Origin: Amorphophallus konjac
Taxonomy: Eukaryota; Streptophyta; Magnoliopsida; Alismatales; Araceae
Assembly (NCBI GenBank): GCA_022559845.1
Contig: JAHNEJ010001450.1
Span: 1-64,000 of the forward strand
Length of the DNA: 64,000 nucleotides
Reading direction: 5' to 3'
Shown: in pieces, positions 57,291-64,000 of the stretch
Position numbering within the stretch: the stretch's first letter is position 1
Layout of the letters: every line of letters begins with the position of its first letter
Program-made: the position numbers and the translations under genes
Notes under the pieces: generated by a model
What the model was told of the DNA's origin: nothing
Seen by the model: only the letters and a program-made list of their open reading frames with translations
The model's database searches: none

Positions 57291-57783
57291 ATTCTCCCCG
57301 GGTGGGAGGAACTCGACCCCGTCGAGTAAGGGATGCGGCTGCGCGTGTGGCTCCTGCGGATCCGTCATTGACCAGGTAGCGCGGAGTACGCTCCAGTCTA
57401 GGTAACCGTCATCTGTTCATCCCATATAGATTCGATATGCACACGCTGCTGTGGGAATGGGGCTAGAGGTGGACACTCCGGGGTGAGGTCACTCTCAAAG
57501 GAGGGAGGCGGCTCAAAGACTCACTAGGAATCACCACTGGGTCCCTATATATGACTAGATCCGACACATAGATAGAGCTGAACCCAAATCTGGCAAGTCT
57601 ACAACGTACACATTGGATCTGACTTGCCTCGCACTCGAAGGGACTGACATCGCGAGCTGACATTCGACTGTCTCGACTCGATGTATGAGACTCACTATAC
57701 ACTCGACAATCTTGACAAACAAAGACTCACACACATGACCCTAGACTCATACCTAATGCAATGACAGCACCCCTAGGTGAGCA
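57291..57783 (-). pseudogene. Remnant of pol 3' end and polypurine tract
   Basis: On the minus strand, after gag, the sequence matches the integrase C-terminal and chromodomain region of the intact chromovirus (shared GATCCAATG, GTTGTAGACTTGCC, GGGACCCAGTGGTGATTCC, ACTCGACGGGGTCGAGTTCC words). It is colinear with 45186-45652. It ends CCCACCCGGGGAGAAT at the LTR. Confidence 0.8.
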
Positions 57784-59337
57784 TCAACTGGGGACTGCAT
57801 CCTGGGTGTTAATAGGTTCCTCCGGATCATCTCCATAGAATTCGTTAGCTAATTCCTGCTCGACCTCATAGCTGATTGGCACTAACCCCGATGGTGAGGC
57901 TTCTCCAACCCTTTGGTCCCCAATGACTAGAGATGTACGTGTGGGGCACTGGCCTGTAAAGTGACCGAACCCCTGGCAGTGATAACATTGCTGTCGTGAC
58001 CCACTAGTTTCTCCGATAAGTGGTCCCTTACCCTTATCCTGTCGACGGGCAGGGGGTGTAGGCAACAGAGGGGGAGGTGTGGGTGCTGGAGGACAGGCAA
58101 TAGGTGCCGGGGGATGGGCTATGGGTGCCGATGGTTGGGATGGAGGTAGATCCCATGGTGGGGGAGGACGAGGCCTTGGAGAGAATTACTCCTGACGGGC
58201 GGGCTCCTGGGGCCGAGCCATGGGGGCCTTCGGGTATGGGCCTAAGGAGCTACGGGGCTCGGCACTACGAAGAGGGACGGGGCCCAACCATTGGGTAGAC
58301 TCGAACTCTCCCTCAAACTGCTCCATCTCGAGAGCAACCTGATATGCATCTTCTAACTTGGTCACGTTGCGGCGAAAAAGCTCATACTGATAGTGGGGCC
58401 GCAGACCATGACTAAAGCGGGAAACGGGCATGGTGCTCTCCTCCGAGACACCACATCGCAGAAAATACTCATCAAATTCAGCGATGTACTCGGAGATGGA
58501 CCGATCTCCCTGGCTGAGACTCTGCCACCTATCAATGAGTCGCTGACGGTATGTGGCAGGAAGGTACTTTTGCCGAAGCTTGACCTTCATCTCACCCCAT
58601 GTCTCAACCTGGGGCTCTTGCCTATGAAATAACAGGCTCTCTACGTTCTTCCAATATGTTTGTGCCTGTCCCATCAGCTTCATGGTAGCGAATCGGACTC
58701 TCCGACGATCCGACATGTCGAACCAATCGAAGTACCGGTCCATGCCGGACTCCCAATCTAAATAGACTTTCGGATCCAAAGACCCGTCAAAAATGGGAGG
58801 GTCCGCTCGCACGGTCCGAAGGACCCTATCGTCCTCCTCATCTCTCTGCTGCAAGCCATGACGGCGTCGACCATTCCCCTCATAAGCGTTATCGGACCCA
58901 TAGTCCTTAAGACCGGGGTCAAGGAGTTGTGGTTCGCGGGCCCGACGAGGGGCGGGCTGAGGAGCATGTGCGGGCGGGTCCTCGGCAACAGGGGTGGGCT
59001 GGACCTGGGCCATGGAAACGACTTGGCTTTAGGCCACCGCTGGAGCGGGTGTGGGTGGGCTCGGGGCCGCTCTAGGAGGGTCTCCGTGTGACATCCTATC
59101 CAACCGTCCGACCAGACCTTGGACAGATCTGTCGAATGATTCCATCCGTTCCTCCATGGCGTTAAGTCGGCCATCCATACAGTCCGAGAAGCTCCTAAAG
59201 GTTGCCTCGGATTGGTCCATCCGGGCTACGAGGGCCATGATCGCCTCATGCAAGGAGTGAAGGTCTCCTGTGACGGTATCCCGTGGGTTGGCCATAGGTG
59301 CGGGGCGATGGTATTGGGTACCTCGCCGAGTGGGCAT
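57784..59337 (-). pseudogene. gag: Gag of pol-less chromovirus derivative, two stops
   Basis: One frame of about 518 codons from ATG at 59337 (MPTRRGTQY) to TAG at 57784, broken by TAA at 59029-59031 and TAA at 58186-58188. It has an N-terminal helix (ERMESFDRSVQGLVGRLDRM), the gag core (VRADPPIFDGSL, YLDWESGMDRYFDWF, QAQTYWKNVESLL, RQKYLP), a Pro-rich linker and a CCHC knuckle (CYHCQGFGHFTGQC). An acidic tail (ELANEFYGDDPEEP) follows, which in the intact chromovirus leads into protease. It would supply capsid but no enzymes. Confidence 0.9.
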
Positions 59338-59580
59338 GCAACGACGCAAAGTTTGGAATGCACTAACTAATGCACACTAAGGAACCTAGACTTAACCAAA
59401 ATATGGTACTTGGTGGAGATCGCACTCACCCAAGTGAATCACCTTCCCGATAGGTGTAACCTAATGTTTGGGCAACACCTTTTGATATACCGAATAAAGG
59501 TATGCAAATACAACCTCGGACCGACTTAAATGACTCTTTTTTTTTATTTTAAGCAAATACTACCCTAGACTCAACCTTTC

Positions 59581-59592
59581 GCTCTGATACCA
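59581..59592 (-). other. Primer-binding site (initiator Met-tRNA)
   Basis: The minus strand reads TGGTATCAGAGC three bases inside the 5' LTR. Confidence 0.95.
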
Positions 59593-59595
59593 ATT

Positions 59596-61572
59596 TGATG
59601 CGGGATGAACACGCGACCTAGGACTCTAGCTCGCGGACGTCCCTAGCGAGGGAGACGTGGGACCTTGCGCGGTTGAGGAACCGGCGATGAGTCGGGTAGT
59701 CAGCTCTCTTTCGTGCCCGGATCGAGTCACGGGACCGGTTTTGCTCTCTCTCGCAGCGGTGATAAAAAATAAATATTGAGCTAGTAACCTATCACTCACA
59801 GCGGCATATATAAATAAATACGAAAGAAGCAAATGCAATAGAGAGAGTGGCGAGTTTACCTCCACGCTACCGGGCGTAGGGAAGACGATCCCGGCCAAGA
59901 CAGTAACTCCCGGTACAAATAATTACAATAATTATAGAAATGAATTATACTGCCCACTCCATGCAGGGAGGTAAAGGACTACAAGTGGGGCCCAGGAGGA
60001 CCGATCTTGGGTTGAAGGGCAGCATGTTGGACAGCTCCGTCGGTGCTATTCGGTGGCCGGGTTGCTTGCTGTCCCGAGCTGGTTCTGTTGTTTCAACACT
60101 GCGCGACTCGGCAAAAAAAATTGATGCGATCAGCACGGACCTCGGATCGACGTGAAACCAGCACCGTTGCGAAGCTGACTCAAAGATCTTCAACCCTCTA
60201 GTATCACAATAATTTGTCTGGGGACGTATTTTTCATGAGGGATTTTTCAACAGGAAAAGTTCATGTCTCAGATTTGGCTGGGCAGACTGAGATCTATCTG
60301 AGAAAGTGCATTGACCGCAACTCAAACTTTGGATCTGGGTGATGGGATTTTTATGGAAGCTAGAGGGGGGAGTAAGGAAGACGTGGATAATTTTTTTGTA
60401 AATTTTGGTGGAGGTTTGATATGGGAAATGGATTTTATGGTGGAAGTGGTCGGATCTGGACTGCACAGGACAGAACAGATTTTGGGAAAAGGCAGTGATT
60501 TTTTGGATGGGAAAGAAAATTCATAAAATCACAAAAAAATTTGGAGACGATGGTTTTGATGGATAGAACTCCCAGTTAAAATTTTAGATCATTCTAAAAT
60601 GGGAAAGGGGGTTAAAAGGGCGAAGAGGTGGCTTGCTGGTTGGTGGATCTGCACAGGGGGCAGGTTTCTAGGGATGGGAAGAATAGATCGAGAAAAATGG
60701 TAAACGAAGGGAAAATAACTTGAATTTTTTTGTGGATTGTGGTAAGAACAATAAGAACAAACCCAAAAAATTTCAGCTTGATCAGATCTCGTGATTGGGC
60801 TGCAAAATTCGGGCAAGAGGCTTCTATCCTGATGTGGATAGAACGTCGACGGGTTGGCAGTGGCGGCGCGACGGCGGCTCGATGGCGGCGGCGGCGGTGG
60901 CGGAAATGAGTTTCTCACTCAAAAGGGAACTGATAGAGAGGAATCACACCTTAGAGGAAGGGCTCTCACAGCTGCAAGGGGGGAGAAGAGAGAGGAAGAG
61001 GGTGCACCTTGATTCCTTTGGGAATTTCCAACTTTATCATTCATTAATTGTAGTGAAAATGAAAAAATACAAGCTTTTATATGAAATGGACACCCTTGGC
61101 AAATGACCACCCTTACCCTCAGATCTAGGATTAAGGAGGGGTACCTTGGGAATGTAAAAAACCAATTTTCCCCATGTGGTCAAAGCTTATTAAACATAAT
61201 AAACAACTTCGCCTAATAAGGCCAAAACAAGGGGCGCCCCCCTTCATGGGTCAAATATGGTGACTTTGGGCCAAGGACCAACCAATTGGCCCATGAACCA
61301 TGTCTAGCCTATGGGGCCTTCCAAGCTAGGAAGCCCATGGGAGAGGGAAAAGGCCCAATTGGGCCTTAAGTGGCCTTAAGGTCCAATATGAAGGCCTTAA
61401 GGTCCAATATGAACTTCCCCTTAATGGATTCTAACTAAACTTGACCCAATGGCTTCTTAAAGCCTTACAAAGGAGCCCAAATAAAGAACTTGACCCAAAC
61501 AAACACACATTACAATCCATATTACACAAATACATCCTACACATATAATAAAATAGCCATGATGCCCCATCA
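59596..61572 (-). repeat. 5' LTR of pol-less gag element
   Basis: 1977 bp, partner of 55315-57290. Confidence 0.93.
61074..61083 (-). promoter_or_regulatory. Candidate TATA box, 5' LTR of pol-less gag element
   Basis: Minus strand CATATAAAAG, also present in the other LTR near 56793-56802. Confidence 0.55.
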
Positions 61573-61661
61573 GTATGTCTTTTCCTTTTCTTTTTGTTAT
61601 ATATATAACAACGCCTAGCTGATCCCCGGATCTGCCTAGGTATCACTTTAGTTAAAAAAGC

Positions 61662-61675
61662 TCCCCTCAGGGAGC
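61662..61675. repeat. LINE target-site duplication (right)
   Basis: TCCCCTCAGGGAGC, identical to 52711-52724. With the preceding GC here it forms a perfect GCTCCC/GGGAGC palindrome around CTCA. Confidence 0.85.
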
Positions 61676-64000
61676 AACTGGTCCAGTGAGCCCTTCTTCC
61701 CAAAGCCGCAGTCGGCCAGGAATTGGGCCCACCAAGTCCTCGGCGCCCTCGGTCGAGACGCCTCAGCTCCTGTATCTGCAGGCGCTAACCATACCTACCT
61801 AAGGGGCTTCAGCGCCCCGCTGCCGCTTCGTCCCCCGGACAACGAGCCCTGACTACCCCGGGGCACCTGCAGCGCTAGCTACTCTACCTCCCTGTGAATC
61901 TGGGAGAAGCGAGTCCTCAGATGCTCGTCATCCAACGGAATAGGAGGTAGATCCTCCCTCAGAAGATGATCCTCCTCGGCCTTCCTGATCGCCGAGGCCT
62001 TCTACTGATACAAGTGGTTGTGCTTGAACTACCACTTGGCATAATGGACATGGAACCGTCTTCTGCGTCCCAGCCCAGGTGTCGACAGTCACTCCGGCTC
62101 CCGATGGCAATAGAAATCCCACCACGCTGTAGCCAGCAAGTGGGTGTCCCGGCCTCTGTACTGTCGGCCCGCTAAGGGAAACTCCCGATCCGACGGGATC
62201 CCTTGGTCGTATCCAAAGTTTTGAGCGAACCTGTGCGGGTAGTACGGCTCCAAAAATCTAGTCACAGACCGGTGCAGTGCCAGTACAGTCGGCCGGGTGC
62301 TCATCACCCACTCTGTATACAACGTCGCATCCGGCTCCCGCTGATAAGGGAGGGCGCAGGCCGCCCCACCGTTCGAAGGCACCAAGATCAGATGGGAGTC
62401 CCTCATGGCACTGTCAAAAGGTAGCCCCTCCTCGCCCCTACTGGGCATGTAAGACAGGGCTCTCCTAGCCCCCTCCAGCTGTGCCACCGTGTCTCTGTCT
62501 GGCTGTCTGGTGATGCTAAATAGCAGGGGCGCCGCCTGGTTCACCACCGACCCTCGAGTTACCAACCCCGGAAACAGCAGACCAGCCCACACACTGAGGT
62601 AGTAGGTCGACAAAAGCAGGCTCCTCTCACGTGGCGCCGGATGCACCGCCAGCACCCCCAGCCCCTGATACATGTTGGCTAAAGTCGCAGGAGCTAAATC
62701 CAACCTCTGTCCCTCCGCCAGCAGGCACGCATGCCACAGTAGCTCCACCCTCCACAGACCGTCCTCTCCGTGCAGGACTACGAAGGTCGCCAGCCAGTAC
62801 GCCATGTACGCTGCCAAGTGCGTCACGTCCGGTAGCCCGTGGGGGTTCCACCCCTCTCGCGGTGCGTAGATGTACCTTGTGTACGTCTGGAACCGCAGCT
62901 CCACCTCTGTATACTCCTCCCACAAAGTTTGATCTCTCATAAACTCTTGGTAGAAGCAGAAGGGCCCGTTGTAGAAGTGGCAGATCCACACATTCAGCGG
63001 CACCCTGGGAGTCTGTGTAGCTCTCTCTCTCCCAACTAGGGCTAAATCCCTCCATGTCTTCAGCAGATACCGATAACTGTAAGGAACTCGATATCGTCCC
63101 AGCCCATCAGTATGGCTGCGGTGGAGGTCATCCAGCACGACCTCCTCATATCCCTCACCGCTGATCGGCAGTCCAGAAAGCTGAAATAGAGACCACAAGT
63201 CAAGTGACGTCTCTCCCTCAACCGTCGCTACTGTGTTCCACCGACGGTTGAAGTGCTCTATCAACGCCTGCAGAAGCCCTGTGTAGCAGGGATACCCGTC
63301 AAAAGTCGCAGTAACGGCATATGTGATGTCAGCCCTGTCCAGTAGCGCCCGGTAGTGGTGCACAATCCCCATCAGCCACTCAGTAGCTCCCTAGCGGTAT
63401 ATGTGCGAAGGAATCACCTCCCAGCGGCCGTACCAGCTAACAATAGTCTGCCGCACAAACCTGGCTAGAAGGCTGTGGTCATCATAGCCTTCCCCAGCAT
63501 GCTGCAGCCCTAATGGCTCCAACGCCAACCCTATAGTGCCCTCTGTCTCGGCCCGGTGGTGGCCGTGTAGGTCCCAAGAGGCAGGTCCCATCACCCCGAC
63601 CCCAAACGGGTCCGTCCTGCTGAAGAAACTCAGGCACTCAGCATTGGGTAACTGGCACTGCCTCCAGTAGTCTCCAGAAAAACTCGGGAAGCCGCAGAGA
63701 ATGACCCCGTGCAGCTTGTCCCTGCCTATTAAAATCGCCCGATCTAGTCAGCGGCGTGCTCCAGCAACTCGGGAGTCTCCCACCTCCATGCCCGATGGAA
63801 CGTAGCTCCTGACAAACACAAACAGGTGGCGGTCTAATGGGAACCCCGCCGGATAGCCTGCGCTACGATCGTAGGTGTAGATCATGCCCGCCTCTGAGAT
63901 CCGAGCCAACTCCACGGCCCCAACTCCACTCGCCTGCTCGCCAACGGGGCCCTCAGCTATCATCGTGTGCCTCAAGTCGAGCTGATCCATGCCAGCTACA
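61676..64000 (-). pseudogene. Antisense gene, exon 1: plant mobile domain
   Basis: Open on the minus strand from beyond the window end to the LINE, in one frame broken by TGA at 63748-63750, TAG at 63391-63393, TGA at 62089-62091 and several TAGs between 62089 and 61860. The longest unbroken piece (63372-62089, about 427 residues) contains FNRRWNTVATVEGETSLDLW then SLFQLSGLPISGEGYEEV. This fits the plant mobile domain (PF10536) pattern, in which a TLEDV-like motif precedes LTGLPV.G. Further on are VWICHFYNGPFCFYQEF and LAAYMAYWLATFVV. Towards the end are TWWAQFLADCGFGKKGSLDQ and LLPEG. Plant mobile domain proteins include host MAIN/MAIL1 and transposon-encoded forms. The biochemical role in retrotransposons is unknown. 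Confidence 0.78.

Larger units (their letters stand above)
55315..61572 (-). mobile_element. Pol-less chromovirus derivative with gag
   Basis: A 6.26-kb element on the minus strand with LTRs 55315-57290 and 59596-61572 (TGATG...CATCA ends), a perfect 5-bp duplication, a Met-tRNA primer-binding site, gag and then only a remnant of the pol 3' end. Its LTR interior is related to that of the element at 41353-47584, and its gag and leader to the chromovirus at 2196-12159. LTR lengths differ by one base, suggesting a fairly recent insertion. Confidence 0.93.
52725..61661 (+). mobile_element. ORF1-only L1-type LINE, split by a chromovirus derivative
   Basis: LINE sequence runs 52725-55314 and resumes at 61578-61661; 55315-61572 is a later LTR insertion. 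The LINE proper is about 2.7 kb, flanked by a 14-bp duplication, and ends near TTAGTTAAAAAAG. It has an ORF1 with DUF4283 and a zinc knuckle but no endonuclease or reverse transcriptase. The 3' part near 55230-61625 in another frame reads like an ORF2 C-terminal tail (WFLVCLFLFFLLYI, stop), so ORF2 may have been deleted internally. This resembles the half-L1 (HAL1) elements of mammals. Confidence 0.8.
49960..64000 (-). pseudogene. Antisense multi-exon plant mobile domain gene of Tat element (overall span)
   Basis: A minus-strand gene running from beyond the window end to TGA at 49960. A large first exon encodes a plant mobile domain, seven short exons encode an acidic Ser/Glu/Pro-rich linker, and a last part encodes a coiled coil. 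It lies downstream of Tat integrase and opposite to it. Antisense extra ORFs are known at this place in Tat-type elements, so I take it as part of the element and not a host gene; a captured host gene is the alternative. Two nested insertions interrupt exon 1. Several stops (mainly TAG) make this copy a pseudogene. Because the element's genomic RNA is the opposite strand, these introns would not be spliced out during retrotransposition. Confidence 0.75.

Overview
This is nuclear DNA from a flowering plant with a large, retrotransposon-rich genome. The evidence is LTRs of about 1.9-2.7 kb, primer-binding sites matching initiator Met-tRNA, SIRE-type copia, chromovirus and Tat-type gypsy elements, an L1-type LINE with a DUF4283 ORF1, and a plant mobile domain gene. 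I find no conventional host gene. Nearly all of the 64 kb is nested retrotransposon sequence, and almost every long reading frame is broken by stops or frameshifts. The species cannot be read from the sequence.

Left part (1-39493). The layout is a set of elements inserted inside one another. A chromovirus (2196-12159, minus strand, 5-bp target duplication CTTGG) sits in an old SIRE-type copia LTR (365-2195 plus 12165-12812). That LTR abuts, in mid-codon context, the pol gene of a Tekay/Del-like gypsy element (12813-18191, plus strand). This gypsy element ends inside another gypsy LTR (18192-19450), which abuts the 3' internal region of a SIRE-type copia element (19451-20434, 30835-32859, 3' LTR 32860-35464). 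A 10.4-kb gag-only copia element (20435-30834, minus strand) has inserted into that internal region. The SIRE LTR is followed by unassigned DNA (35465-37290) and a gypsy LTR (about 37291-39493), which sits in the pol gene of a Tat-like element.

Right part (39494-64000). A Tat-like gypsy element supplies the integrase (39494-40784, plus strand) and a long repeat-rich 3' tail. On the opposite strand it carries a multi-exon gene (64000 down to 49960) with a plant mobile domain, seven short phase-1 acidic exons and a coiled-coil C-terminus. Two insertions interrupt it. One is a pol-less chromovirus derivative (41353-47584, plus strand) with an unrecognised ORF of about 340 codons. The other is an ORF1-only LINE (52725-61661, 14-bp duplication), itself interrupted by a second pol-less chromovirus derivative with gag (55315-61572, minus strand, duplication GTATG). 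The two pol-less elements share the same remnant of the pol 3' end and so probably descend from one deleted ancestor.

How the parts work together. The gag-only and pol-less elements would need reverse transcriptase and integrase from relatives such as the chromovirus at 2196-12159, although that copy is itself dead. Premature stops are mostly TAG where the family usually has Gln, as expected from deamination of methylated CHG sites in silenced DNA.
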